Shown: positions 16,320 through 24,891, numbered from the stretch's first letter. The stretch: DNA of 64,000 nt from Pedobacter sp. Leaf250 (GCF_920984735.1 NZ_CAKLBU010000021.1:22114-86113), one strand, 5' to 3'. Translations and numbers: made by a program. The notes: generated by a model not told the origin, from the sequence alone.

Positions 16320-17486
16320 ATGCCTGTTTATCATAAATTGGGGCAAATACCTGCAAAGCGCCACACGGTTTTTCGTAAACCTGACGGAAACCTTTATGCG
16401 GAAGAATTGGTTTCAACCGAAGGTTTTTCGAGTTTGTACTCGCTTGTTTATCATTGCCACCCACCTACCATTGTTAAGCATCTAGGCGATCCTTATAGCG
16501 TAGAGCCTATAATTGCAAGAGAAAAACATTTAAAACATACCAGTTTAATCGGTTTCAATATTAAGCCAGAGGATGACTTTTTGAAAAGTAGGAAAGCTGT
16601 TTTAGTAAATAGCGACTTACACATTGTATTGGCTGCTCCCCGTAAATCAATGACAGATTATTTTTATAAAAATAGTCAGGCTGATGAGATGATTTTTGTA
16701 CACGAAGGATCGGGTAAACTGAAAACTGGTTTTGGAGAAATTAAATTTGGTTATGGCGATTACCTTATTATTCCAAGAGGAACAATTTACCAAATGGAAT
16801 TTGACACTGAGCAAAACAGATTGTTTATCGTTGAAAGCTTTAGTCCGCTGAGGCCGCCAAAAAGATACCTGAATCAATATGGCCAATTAATGGAACATTC
16901 GCCGTATTGCGAACGCGATTTAAGATTGCCCGAAAATTTGCAAACGCATGATGAATACGGAAATTTTAAAGTATTGATTAAAAAACAAGGATTAATTTAT
17001 CCTTACACTTACGGTACACATCCTTTTGATTATGTTGGGTGGGATGGATATCATTACCCATACGCTTTCTCTATTCATGATTTTGAACCTATAACTGGCC
17101 GCTTACACCAACCTCCTCCGGTTCATCAAACTTTCGAGGGACATAATTTTGTGGTTTGTTCATTTGTTCCACGCAAATATGATTACCATCCAGATTCGAT
17201 TCCAGCGCCTTATAACCACAGCAACGTAGATAGCGACGAAGTTTTATACTACGTTGATGGCGATTTTATGAGTAGAAAAAGTGTGGTAAAAGGACAGATT
17301 ACTTTGCATCCAGGGGGAATTCCTCATGGTCCACATCCCGGAACGGTTGAAAAATCAATAGGAAAAGAAAAAACAGATGAACTTGCTGTAATGATCGACC
17401 CTTTTAAACCACTAATGCTTACACAAGATGCTTTAGACATTGAGGATGAGAATTATCACAAAAGCTGGCAGATAAATGTGGAATAA
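16320..17486 (+). CDS. hmgA: Homogentisate 1,2-dioxygenase
   Basis: This opens the ring of homogentisate to maleylacetoacetate with O2 and Fe(II). The 388-residue cupin-type protein begins MPVYHKLGQIPAKRHTVFRK. Likely iron ligands are His300 and Glu307 (or Asp306) in NHSNVDSDEVLYY and His336 in GGIPHGPHPG; the 36-residue spacing of the two His matches the characterised enzyme. The HPG..PHGPHPGT block is diagnostic. hppD follows after 73 bases on the same strand, so the two are probably one operon. Length is shorter than eukaryotic HGD (about 440) but usual for this bacterial group. Confidence 0.94.
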   Translation: MPVYHKLGQIPAKRHTVFRKPDGNLYAEELVSTEGFSSLYSLVYHCHPPTIVKHLGDPYSVEPIIAREKHLKHTSLIGFNIKPEDDFLKSRKAVLVNSDLHIVLAAPRKSMTDYFYKNSQADEMIFVHEGSGKLKTGFGEIKFGYGDYLIIPRGTIYQMEFDTEQNRLFIVESFSPLRPPKRYLNQYGQLMEHSPYCERDLRLPENLQTHDEYGNFKVLIKKQGLIYPYTYGTHPFDYVGWDGYHYPYAFSIHDFEPITGRLHQPPPVHQTFEGHNFVVCSFVPRKYDYHPDSIPAPYNHSNVDSDEVLYYVDGDFMSRKSVVKGQITLHPGGIPHGPHPGTVEKSIGKEKTDELAVMIDPFKPLMLTQDALDIEDENYHKSWQINVE

Positions 17487-17559
17487 ATTTGTCGGAGGAG
17501 ATCAAATCAAAATACGACAATCTTAAACATCTTGATACTAAATACTTGATACTAAAAAT

Positions 17560-18690
17560 ATGGAAACACTAACATTCGCAGAAAAAATATCTAAAGCACA
17601 GGATTTTCTGCCAATTAATGGAACAGATTATATAGAATTTTATGTGGGCAATGCTAAACAAGCCGCTCATTATTACAAAACTGCATTTGGCTTTCAAAGC
17701 TTAGCTTATGCAGGTCCAGAAACAGGTGTTCGTGATCGGGCCTCGTATGTTTTGCAACAAGGAAAAATCAGGTTGATTTTAACCACTGCCTTGAAATCCG
17801 ATCATCCGATTTCGGAGCACGTAAAAAAACATGGCGATGGCGTTAAAGTTTTGGCGCTTTGGGTTGATGATGCTTACAGTGCCTTTGAAGAAACAACAAA
17901 ACGAGGTGCAAAAGTATATATGGAACCGAAAACCTTAACCGATGAAAACGGCGAAGTGAGAATGAGTGGAATATACACTTATGGCGAAACGGTACACATG
18001 TTCATCGAACGGAAAAATTACAATGGTACTTTTATGCCTGGTTATCGTGTTTGGGAAAGCGATTATCAACCTGCAGATGCCGGCCTATTGTACATCGATC
18101 ACTGTGTAGGTAATGTAGGTTGGAACCGTATGAATGAGGCAGTGCAGTGGTACGAAGACGTAATGGGTTTTGTAAATATTCTTTCTTTTGATGATAAGCA
18201 AATCAATACAGAATATTCTGCTTTGATGAGTAAAGTGATGAGCAATGGAAATGGTTTTTCGAAATTCCCAATTAACGAACCCGCAGAAGGCAAAAAGAAA
18301 TCGCAAATTGAAGAGTATTTAGAATATTATGAAGGCGAAGGTGTTCAGCATATTGCTGTAGCTACTAAAGATATTGTTGCAACGGTTAAAGAATTAAAGT
18401 CTCGTGGTGTGGAGTTTTTAAGTGCTCCGCCAGAAGCGTATTACGATATGATGCCTCAACGGGTGGGTAAAATTGATGAGGAAATCTCTTTGTTGGAAAG
18501 CTTGGGTATTTTGGTAGATTGTGATGAAGAAGGATATTTATTGCAAATATTTACTAAACCTGTAGAAGATCGCCCGACACTTTTCTTTGAAATTATTCAG
18601 CGTAAAGGCGCACAAAGTTTTGGTGCAGGAAATTTTAAAGCTTTGTTCGAATCATTGGAACGTGAGCAGGAATTGAGGGGAAATTTGTAA
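17560..18690 (+). CDS. hppD: 4-hydroxyphenylpyruvate dioxygenase
   Basis: This converts 4-hydroxyphenylpyruvate to homogentisate. The 376-residue protein has two vicinal-oxygen-chelate halves. The first begins NGTDYIEFYVGNAKQAAHYY, the second LLYIDHCVGNVG. Fe(II) ligands can be placed at His181 (IDHCVG), His264 (GVQHIAVAT) and Glu344 (LFFEIIQRKG). The conserved C-terminal helix is intact (GAGNFKALFESLEREQ). It is the second gene of the hmgA-hppD pair. An inverted repeat 16 bases after the stop separates it from the convergent poxB-like gene. Confidence 0.96.
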   Translation: METLTFAEKISKAQDFLPINGTDYIEFYVGNAKQAAHYYKTAFGFQSLAYAGPETGVRDRASYVLQQGKIRLILTTALKSDHPISEHVKKHGDGVKVLALWVDDAYSAFEETTKRGAKVYMEPKTLTDENGEVRMSGIYTYGETVHMFIERKNYNGTFMPGYRVWESDYQPADAGLLYIDHCVGNVGWNRMNEAVQWYEDVMGFVNILSFDDKQINTEYSALMSKVMSNGNGFSKFPINEPAEGKKKSQIEEYLEYYEGEGVQHIAVATKDIVATVKELKSRGVEFLSAPPEAYYDMMPQRVGKIDEEISLLESLGILVDCDEEGYLLQIFTKPVEDRPTLFFEIIQRKGAQSFGAGNFKALFESLEREQELRGNL

Positions 18691-18705
18691 ATAACTACAA
18701 TAATA

Positions 18706-18770
18706 TCGTTTTTGCGAGACACGAAGCAATATACATTAGCGTGAGATTGCTTTTTGCCTCGCAAAAACGA
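18706..18770. repeat. REP-like palindrome between convergent hppD and poxB
   Basis: TCGTTTTTGCGAG (18706-18718) and CTCGCAAAAACGA (18758-18770) are exact inverted copies enclosing a shorter ACGAAGCAAT / AGATTGCTTT stem. The core is a variant of the GCGAGG-ACGAAGCAATC family. Since it lies between two converging genes it may double as a bidirectional transcription barrier. Confidence 0.85.
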
Positions 18771-18782
18771 TTTCTTAATTTG

Positions 18783-20519
18783 CTAAAGCACCTCGCCCAA
18801 ATGCTTATAATTTGATTTTATCGTATCAAAAACCTCAGTCATTTTTCCACCAAGCATTAACTTCGTCATCGATTCGGTCATCCCTTTTATTTGTGCCCAT
18901 TCAATTTTCGGAGGCATAGCCAAAGCATTGGGGTTGGTCATAATATTCAGCAATACAGGACCGCTTTCACTTAATGCGTTACTAATTGCAGTTTCTACTT
19001 CTTCAGGTTTAGAAACGGTTATACCCTTAAAACCCATTGCCTGTGCAACTAAGGCAAAATCTGGATTTACCATATCTGTTTCATTATCCGGTAAACCATC
19101 AACTTCCATTTCTAATTTAACCATTCCCAATGCTCTATTATTAAAAACAATGAGTTTAATGGGTAAATGATACTGTTTAATAGTTGCTAAATCGCCAAGA
19201 AGCATAGATAAACCACCATCACCGCAAAGCGCAATCACTTGTTTATCAGGATGTGCTAATGCTGCACCAATTGCCATTGGCATTGCATTTGCCATTGAAC
19301 CGTGATTAAAAGAGCCCAGCATTTTTCTTTCTCCAGTTCCATCAATAAAACGAGCACCCCAAACACAGCACATTCCTGTATCTACAGTAAAAATCGCATC
19401 ATGAGCAGCTAAACGATTGATCGTTTCGGCAACAAATTCGGGCTGAATTTTATTTTCCTCACCTTGATCTTTAACATAAACCTGTTGATTTTCCTTTACC
19501 TTTTCATAAAATTCAAGTTGCGATTTTAAAAATTTATCGTCTTTTTTCTCTTCCAATAAAGGCAATAATGCACGAATAGAATCTGCAACATCACCACATA
19601 AGCCCATTGTTAATTTCGCCCTTCTGCCCAAACGCTCCGGACTTTCATCGATCTGAATAATTTTATTTTTTACGGGCATAAAGTTCACATAAGGAAAATC
19701 CGTTCCCAAAAGCAGCACAACATCGGCTTCATGCATCGCATGGTATCCGGAAGGCTGTCCTAATAGTCCAGTCATACCTACAACAAATGGATTATTGTGC
19801 TGAATACCCATTTTCCCACGGAAAGAGAACCCGACAGGTGCTTTCAATCTTGAAGCCAGCTCTACTACTTCATCATGTGCATCTGCAGCACCAATTCCGC
19901 AGTAAATCATCACTTTTTTCTCTTCATTCAGCAAATCGGCTAAAGCTTGAAGTTCTTCATCCGCAGGGCGGATAACTGGTTTATTTCTGAATAATTGCAT
20001 AGCAGTAACGCTTTCTATAGCATCCATCTCAGCTACATCACCAGGCAAACCAAACACCGAAACACCTTTTTTATGTATAGCATGCTGAATAGCCGTTTGA
20101 AACATTCTTGGCGCCTGTTCTGCTGTGGTAGCAACCTGATTGTAATAACTACAATCGTCGAAGAGTTTGATGGTATTGGTTTCCTGAAAGAACTCAGTTC
20201 CAAATTCTCCTGTTGGAATGGTAGAAGCAATGGCTATTACCGGAACATGAGAGCGATGAGCATCATAAAGGCCATTTATTAAATGAACATGTCCCGGCCC
20301 ACAACTACCTGCACAACAAGCAATACCATCCAATTCGGCCTCAGCAGCAGCAGCAAATGCGCCAACTTCCTCATTCCGAACATGTATCCATTTTATTTTG
20401 CCATTTCTGCGAACCGCATCATTGAAATAATTCAAACTATCGCCGGTAACTGCATAAACTCTTTTAACACCAACTTCAACCAGCATTTCTACCAATTGTT
20501 CTGCCACATTTTTTGCCAT
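18783..20519 (-). CDS. poxB: Thiamine pyrophosphate enzyme, pyruvate:quinone oxidoreductase (PoxB)-like
   Basis: The probable reaction is oxidative decarboxylation of pyruvate to acetate with electrons passed to quinone. The 578-residue protein has the TPP-enzyme order: a PYR domain with catalytic Glu50 in HVRNEEVGAFAAA, a central FAD/nucleotide domain (about 190-330, LLLGTDFPYVNFMP) and a PP domain with the TPP motif GDGGLSMLLGDL ... FNN. The N-terminus AEQLVEMLVEVGVKRVYAVTGDSLN matches PoxB. The C-terminus does not end in an obvious amphipathic membrane helix like that of E. coli PoxB, so quinone coupling is less certain. Acetolactate synthase or oxalyl-CoA decarboxylase activity is less likely. 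Confidence 0.85.
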   Translation of the reverse strand: MAKNVAEQLVEMLVEVGVKRVYAVTGDSLNYFNDAVRRNGKIKWIHVRNEEVGAFAAAAEAELDGIACCAGSCGPGHVHLINGLYDAHRSHVPVIAIASTIPTGEFGTEFFQETNTIKLFDDCSYYNQVATTAEQAPRMFQTAIQHAIHKKGVSVFGLPGDVAEMDAIESVTAMQLFRNKPVIRPADEELQALADLLNEEKKVMIYCGIGAADAHDEVVELASRLKAPVGFSFRGKMGIQHNNPFVVGMTGLLGQPSGYHAMHEADVVLLLGTDFPYVNFMPVKNKIIQIDESPERLGRRAKLTMGLCGDVADSIRALLPLLEEKKDDKFLKSQLEFYEKVKENQQVYVKDQGEENKIQPEFVAETINRLAAHDAIFTVDTGMCCVWGARFIDGTGERKMLGSFNHGSMANAMPMAIGAALAHPDKQVIALCGDGGLSMLLGDLATIKQYHLPIKLIVFNNRALGMVKLEMEVDGLPDNETDMVNPDFALVAQAMGFKGITVSKPEEVETAISNALSESGPVLLNIMTNPNALAMPPKIEWAQIKGMTESMTKLMLGGKMTEVFDTIKSNYKHLGEVL

Positions 20520-20548
20520 GAAAGTATTTTTGATTAGTCAACACCACG

Positions 20549-20564
20549 ATGATATTGATATCAT
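20549..20564. promoter_or_regulatory. 16-bp palindrome upstream of poxB-like gene, possible operator
   Basis: ATGATAT-TG-ATATCAT is an inverted repeat with 7-bp arms, centred about 37 bases before the start codon at 20519. Its size and position would suit a dimeric repressor site, but no regulator is adjacent and AT-rich palindromes arise by chance. Confidence 0.3.
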
Positions 20565-20790
20565 ATAAATACTTGAAGCAGAAATTTTGTTTTAAACTAT
20601 TGAGGAAAGTACAGATTCTGACTTAGCTAAGACGCTAGCTAAAACATTTATCGTCTTACAGGTTTTCTTCACTAAAACTTCATAAATGAAATGCACCTTT
20701 GATATAACAAAATACGAAGCGATTTCTTTTTTGTTAAATTCTAAAAACTCATAATTAGTTTTTTAGTTTTCCGGTTACCCTTATCTGATA

Positions 20791-20823
20791 CCTCATGTAT
20801 TGCAAAATACATGAGGTTTTTTT
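20791..20823 (+). terminator. Terminator-like hairpin oriented to the plus strand
   Basis: CCTCATGTAT pairs with ATACATGAGG across a 7-base loop and is followed on the plus strand by TTTTTTT. The neighbouring genes on both sides are on the minus strand, where the hairpin has no T-tract after it. It may still act as the 3' stem of the DsbA-like gene, whose stop is at 20826. Confidence 0.7.
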
Positions 20824-20825
20824 AT

Positions 20826-21344
20826 TTATTCAGCACTTTCTTTAAGCATTTGATAAAGGTCTGTTGCGCCACCATCGAACTTTGTTCCGTTAACATAAAA
20901 TGATGGCGTACCATTTACACCGCTTCTTACGCCACTTTCAAAATCATTATCAACTTTTTCTTTTACTTCACTGGAAGTAAAATCTTGCTGAAATTTTTCA
21001 ATATCCAAACCAATAGTTTCTGCCAGCTCTGCAAATAAGCTTTCATCTAAACGGTATTGATTTTCATATAATGCATCATGCATTTCCCAAAATTTATTTT
21101 GTAATGCTGCTGCTTCTGCAGCGGCGGCAGCAGAAAAAGCAAATTGATGAGCTTCTTGTAATGGAAAATTCCGAAAAATAAATTTAATCTGATCTCCAAA
21201 AGTATCTTCAATTTCTTTAACAATAGGATAGGCGTCGCCACAATACGGGCATTGGTAATCGCCAAATTCTACGATAGTGATTGCAGCATTATCAGCGCCT
21301 TGCGAATGATCTTTGCTGTTTACATCGGGTTTTAAGTTGCTCAT
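20826..21344 (-). CDS. DsbA family thioredoxin-fold protein (cytosolic)
   Basis: The 172-residue protein lacks a signal peptide. It has the redox motif Cys32-Pro-Tyr-Cys35 in FGDYQCPYCGDAYP, an inserted helical domain (FAFSAAAAAEAAALQNKFWEMHDAL) and the cis-Pro loop GVNGTPSFYVNG. It belongs to the DsbA/FrnE-like group (Thioredoxin_4). Its gene starts one base after the stop of the peroxiredoxin gene, so both come from the same transcript. A role as reductant or partner for that peroxiredoxin is a fair inference. Confidence 0.88.
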   Translation of the reverse strand: MSNLKPDVNSKDHSQGADNAAITIVEFGDYQCPYCGDAYPIVKEIEDTFGDQIKFIFRNFPLQEAHQFAFSAAAAAEAAALQNKFWEMHDALYENQYRLDESLFAELAETIGLDIEKFQQDFTSSEVKEKVDNDFESGVRSGVNGTPSFYVNGTKFDGGATDLYQMLKESAE

Positions 21345-21345
21345 A

Positions 21346-21807
21346 TTATTTTTTATCCAGTTCTTCTAATGCATCCAAAATTCCATCGGCGCCTGGATTA
21401 ACCGCAGTTGGCGATAAATAACTCCAGGCAATGTTCCCTTCTTTATCAATTACAAAAAGTGCTCGTTTACTTTCTCCTACTTCATCATCATAAACACCGT
21501 AAGCTTTTGATACGGCTCCTTTAGGTTCAAAATCTGCCAGCAATGGAAAATGTAATTTCCTATCCTTTTCAAAAGCCAAATGACACCAAACACTATCAAC
21601 CGAAATACCAAAAATCTGCGCATCATGTTTGCCAAAATATTTAAGCATTTCGTTATAAAGCGCCATTTGATCACTGCAAACTGGACTCCAATCTGCCGGA
21701 TAAAATGCCAGGATTACATTTTTACCGAGAAAATCTTTGAGTTTAATCTTTTGATCGGGAGTAGCATTCAGTTCAAAATCTGGTGCTTTCGTACCTTTTT
21801 CTAACAT
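21346..21807 (-). CDS. Peroxiredoxin (AhpC/TSA family)
   Basis: This thiol peroxidase reduces H2O2 or organic peroxides. The 153-residue protein has the active-site block AFYPADWSPVCSDQMALY, with peroxidatic Cys44 in the P-x3-S-x2-C arrangement. Other hallmarks are APDFELNATPDQKIKLKDF at the start and RALFVIDKEGNIAWSYL near the end. No second Cys follows in the usual C-terminal 2-Cys context, so it may be a 1-Cys type reduced by a partner thiol protein. The DsbA-like gene is directly downstream (1-base gap). Confidence 0.92.
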   Translation of the reverse strand: MLEKGTKAPDFELNATPDQKIKLKDFLGKNVILAFYPADWSPVCSDQMALYNEMLKYFGKHDAQIFGISVDSVWCHLAFEKDRKLHFPLLADFEPKGAVSKAYGVYDDEVGESKRALFVIDKEGNIAWSYLSPTAVNPGADGILDALEELDKK

Positions 21808-21884
21808 ATTTATGAAGTTTAAATATTAATATTTTCTAGTGTAACAGCTTGAGATGCCAGTTGTTTGATGCACAAATTTATCGC

Positions 21885-22802
21885 CTATCCTAATTTTTGC
21901 CTTTTTATCAGGTAAGATTGAAGAATGGGATAAAAGCCTTGATTGATATCAGCATCGATCAAATCGATTTTATATTGCGCACATTTTAAAGCAATCTGTT
22001 GGCGATATTCGGAAACTGCATTGATATAATTTTCTCTAACCTGGTTGGTATGAACCTTAATGGTATCGCCAGTTTCCATATCAATAAACTGGTACGGACG
22101 ATTTTCAAATTCAAAATTTACTTCTTTCGATTGATCAACCACATTGAAAACAACCACCTCATGTTTATTAAATTTTAAGTGTTGAAGTGCATCGAAAAAC
22201 TGATCTGTTTTTTCATCACTGGTTTGCGTGTTAAACAAATCGCTAAAAATAATCACCAGTGAGCGTTTATGAATCAATTCTGCAACCTGATGCAGCGCTT
22301 CACTAATATTGGTTTGCGCATTGACTTTTGGATTCTGTAAAAGCGCTTCAAGCTGCGTAAACAAATACTTTTGATGTACATTGGTTGATTTGGCAGGCGA
22401 GTTGAGCAAAATTTCATCGGTAAATAAACTTAATCCAAATGCATCCCGTTGTTTTTTGAGCAAATACATAAGCGATGCAGTTGCCTGAATGGCAAAAGTA
22501 AGTTTGTTGTTTTTTGGCTCGGGAAAGTACATAGACGAAGAAACATCGATTACAAACTGGCAACGCAAATTAGTTTCTTCCTCAAAACGTTTGCTATAAA
22601 GTTTATCTGTTTTGGCGTAAAGTTTCCAATCGATATTTTTAACATTATCGCCACTATTGTACTGCCTGTGTTCGGCAAACTCTACCGAAAAACCATGGAA
22701 TGGACTTTTATGTAAACCTGTAATAAAACCTTCAACCACCTGTTGTGCCAACAATTCGAGATTGCCGAAGCTGGTTTCATTTTCGTAATTCACAGTCTGC
22801 AT
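21885..22802 (-). CDS. DUF58 domain-containing protein
   Basis: The 305-residue protein contains the DUF58 core: GFSVEFAEHRQYNSGDNVKNIDWKLYAKTDKLYSKRFEEETNLR. A von Willebrand A-like segment follows, CQFVIDVSSSMYFP with a MIDAS-type D-x-S-x-S and SLVIIFSDLFN. Such proteins usually accompany a MoxR AAA+ ATPase and other VWA proteins; none is adjacent in this window. The upstream gap is occupied by repeats. The molecular function is unknown. Confidence 0.88.
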   Translation of the reverse strand: MQTVNYENETSFGNLELLAQQVVEGFITGLHKSPFHGFSVEFAEHRQYNSGDNVKNIDWKLYAKTDKLYSKRFEEETNLRCQFVIDVSSSMYFPEPKNNKLTFAIQATASLMYLLKKQRDAFGLSLFTDEILLNSPAKSTNVHQKYLFTQLEALLQNPKVNAQTNISEALHQVAELIHKRSLVIIFSDLFNTQTSDEKTDQFFDALQHLKFNKHEVVVFNVVDQSKEVNFEFENRPYQFIDMETGDTIKVHTNQVRENYINAVSEYRQQIALKCAQYKIDLIDADINQGFYPILQSYLIKRQKLG

Positions 22803-22914
22803 AACGTAAAGCTAATAAAAGATTAATGAAATAAAAGCTGGTTAGTACATTCTCTTAAACTAAACCAATTGATGATTTGGAAAGCACAGACAGTGACCTT
22901 AAAGTAAAAGCAGT

Positions 22915-23098
22915 CCCGCCCCCGCTTCTGCCGACGAAAAGCGGCATCTCGCTACGGTCGGGTTTAGGTGGCAGCTACAGTGCATCTATTTTTGGTTTAA
23001 AACCCGATTGAAATGAAAAACGCCAGGAGCATATTTTAGATACAAAAGTGTTCTAATGGCTGGTGTTGCCACCTGCCAAAATTAATTGTAAACACCAG
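22915..23098. repeat. Composite intergenic repeat with several nested inverted pairs
   Basis: Within the 387-base gap 22803-23189 lies CCCGCCCCCGCTTCTGCCG ... GGTCGGGTTTAGG, a member of the CCCGCC ... GTCGGGTTT family. AAACCCGATTGAAATGAAAA follows. Several inverted pairs can be drawn: AGGTGGCA (22966-22973) with TGCCACCT (23067-23074), and CTGGTGTT (23060-23067) with AACACCAG (23091-23098). No ORF of substance is present. The GC content is visibly above the surroundings. Confidence 0.55.
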
Positions 23099-23130
23099 AC
23101 ACAGTTTTGTGGGGACACTAATACCCAAAA

Positions 23131-23171
23131 CCAAAAAAAAATCCCAAATTCAACAAATGAATTTGGGATTT
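23131..23171 (-). terminator. Rho-independent terminator of the sugar dehydrogenase gene
   Basis: AAATCCCAAATTC (23139-23151) and GAATTTGGGATTT (23159-23171) form a 13-bp stem with a 7-base loop. On the minus strand it is followed by a T-run. It lies 19 bases after the stop codon at 23190. Confidence 0.9.
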
Positions 23172-23189
23172 AATATACTATGTTCAGCT

Positions 23190-24398
23190 TTATTTCTTAG
23201 CTATCTTATATAAATTTCCATTATCGGTAACGGCATAAAAGGCACCATCTTTTTCTACTAAATCACGGAAACGTTCTCCCTTTCCGGTAAGTAATCTTTC
23301 TTCACCAACAACCTTATTATCTTTAATAACCAAACGAATGATATGCGAACCACTTAATCCGCCAACAAATAAATTACCTTTCCATTCAGGAATTACGTTG
23401 CTATTATAAAAAGCTATCGAACCTGGTGAAATTACAGGATTCCAATAATAAACTGGTTGTTCCATACCTTCTTTTTGCTGAATGCCATCGCCTACTGCTT
23501 TACCACTGTATTCAATACCATAAGTAATTACTGGCCAGCCATAATTTTTGCCAGGTTTAATTAAGTTAACTTCATCGCCACCTCTCGGTCCAAATTCAGC
23601 TTCCCATAGGTCGCCGGTTTGTGGGTTAATGGCCAAACCATCAGGATTACGTAGTCCGTAGGCATAAATTTCTGGTTTAGCATCTGCTTTGCCAGCAAAA
23701 CGCCCATTTGACACTGCTTTTCCATCTTTAGTCAAGTGAAGAATTTTTCCTAAAGAAGAATTTAATTGTTGAGCCTGAATTCTGATTTCACGATCAGAAC
23801 GTTCGCCAGTACTCACAAAAAGGTTTCCATTTTTATCAAAAACAATACGTGAACCATATTGCAACTTACCTGTATGCGCCGGGGTGGCACGATAAATAAT
23901 GGTCTGGTTTTCGATTTTGGTTTCACTGGCTGATAATTTTCCCTTGGCAATTGCTAAAAGCACCCCTTTGGCTTGTGGTTCTGAATATGCCCAATAAACC
24001 ATTCTGTTTTTTGCAAAGTCAGGATCTAAGGTAACATCCAGCAATCCACCCTGGCCAGATGCATCAACTTTTGGCAAACCCTCAATTTTTTTGGTAAGTT
24101 TTCCACTTGCATCCAATATAACCATGGTGCCTTGCTTTTGGGTAATTAAAAAACCTCCATTTGGAAGAACGGATATTGCCCAAGGGTTTTCCAATTTTCC
24201 ATTGATGATTGAAATATCTAGAGGAGTAGAAGTTTTAACCCCTGCAATACGCGTTTGCCCTGCAAAAGCAGGCTTGTAATCGGCGGTAGGCTTTTCTGTT
24301 TCAACAGGATTTTGTCCGGATACACAAGCTACATTAGCACAGTTAAGCGTAAATCCAGCAATTAATATACCCAATGTTTTATTTGTGATGAGTTTCAT
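23190..24398 (-). CDS. PQQ-dependent aldose sugar dehydrogenase-like protein, exported
   Basis: The 402-residue protein belongs to the soluble glucose dehydrogenase/YliI family: a six-bladed propeller oxidising aldose sugars with PQQ, outside the cytoplasm. A signal sequence precedes a possible lipobox (GFTLNCANVACVSG). Blade motifs are LENPWAISVLPNGGFLITQKQG, GGLLDVTLDPDF, GKILHLTKDGKAV, YAYGLRNPDGLAINPQTGDLWEAEFGPRGGDEVN, and NYGWPVITYG. The RNPDGLA and GPRGGDE stretches are typical of PQQ and calcium binding. No PQQ synthesis genes lie in the window. Confidence 0.88.
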   Translation of the reverse strand: MKLITNKTLGILIAGFTLNCANVACVSGQNPVETEKPTADYKPAFAGQTRIAGVKTSTPLDISIINGKLENPWAISVLPNGGFLITQKQGTMVILDASGKLTKKIEGLPKVDASGQGGLLDVTLDPDFAKNRMVYWAYSEPQAKGVLLAIAKGKLSASETKIENQTIIYRATPAHTGKLQYGSRIVFDKNGNLFVSTGERSDREIRIQAQQLNSSLGKILHLTKDGKAVSNGRFAGKADAKPEIYAYGLRNPDGLAINPQTGDLWEAEFGPRGGDEVNLIKPGKNYGWPVITYGIEYSGKAVGDGIQQKEGMEQPVYYWNPVISPGSIAFYNSNVIPEWKGNLFVGGLSGSHIIRLVIKDNKVVGEERLLTGKGERFRDLVEKDGAFYAVTDNGNLYKIAKK

Positions 24399-24428
24399 AG
24401 GAATAGTGAGATTTTTCTAATAAAGGAA

Positions 24429-24436
24429 CAAAAATA
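24429..24436 (-). promoter_or_regulatory. -7 element (TATTTTTG) of the sugar dehydrogenase gene
   Basis: The minus strand reads TATTTTTG, 30 bases upstream of the ATG at 24398 and just after the terminator of the preceding thioredoxin gene. Confidence 0.4.
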
Positions 24437-24444
24437 TTTTCTCA

Positions 24445-24483
24445 TAAAAAAACCCGAATCCAATAAATAGATCCGGGTTTTTG
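24445..24483 (-). terminator. Rho-independent terminator of trxA
   Basis: On the minus strand AAACCCGGATC and GATTCGGGTTT form a stem with one mismatch, followed by TTTT. It lies about 70 bases after the trxA stop and directly before the sugar dehydrogenase promoter. Confidence 0.85.
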
Positions 24484-24552
24484 TAATATTATTATTGAGG
24501 TTTGAGCATCAGATATAACATAAACCCTTTGCCTTTAACCATCAACCTATAC

Positions 24553-24873
24553 TTAAGCCAATTGCTTATTTAACTTATCTGCTAATACTGATTTAGGTAC
24601 TGCACCAACTTGTTTATCAACAACTTGTCCATCTTTAAAATACAATAAAGCTGGAATGTTACGGATACCAAACTGCATAGAAATTTGAGGGTTGTTATCA
24701 ACATTAACTTTTCCTACTACTGCTTTACCATCATATTCTTTAGCGATTTCTTCTACTACAGGACCAACCATGCGACAAGGGCCACACCATTCTGCCCAAA
24801 AATCTACTAATACGGGTTTATCTGATTTTAATACAAGCTCCTCAAAGTTTGCATCTGTGATTTCTAATGCCAT
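24553..24873 (-). CDS. trxA: Thioredoxin
   Basis: This 106-residue cytosolic disulfide reductase has the WAEWCGPCRMVGP active site and the cis-Pro in IRNIPALLYFKDG. The start is taken at MALEITDANFEELV (24873): an alternative ATG seven codons upstream (24894) would place the -7 box inside the coding region. It may reduce the peroxiredoxin encoded 3 kb away. A strong hairpin repeat and then dnaE lie upstream on the same strand. Confidence 0.96.
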   Translation of the reverse strand: MALEITDANFEELVLKSDKPVLVDFWAEWCGPCRMVGPVVEEIAKEYDGKAVVGKVNVDNNPQISMQFGIRNIPALLYFKDGQVVDKQVGAVPKSVLADKLNKQLA

Positions 24874-24891
24874 AATTATTTTTTTTATGTT

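Noticed and set aside
20283..20537. 84-codon plus-strand ORF antisense to poxB
   Set aside because: Antisense to the conserved TPP-enzyme start; composition not protein-like.
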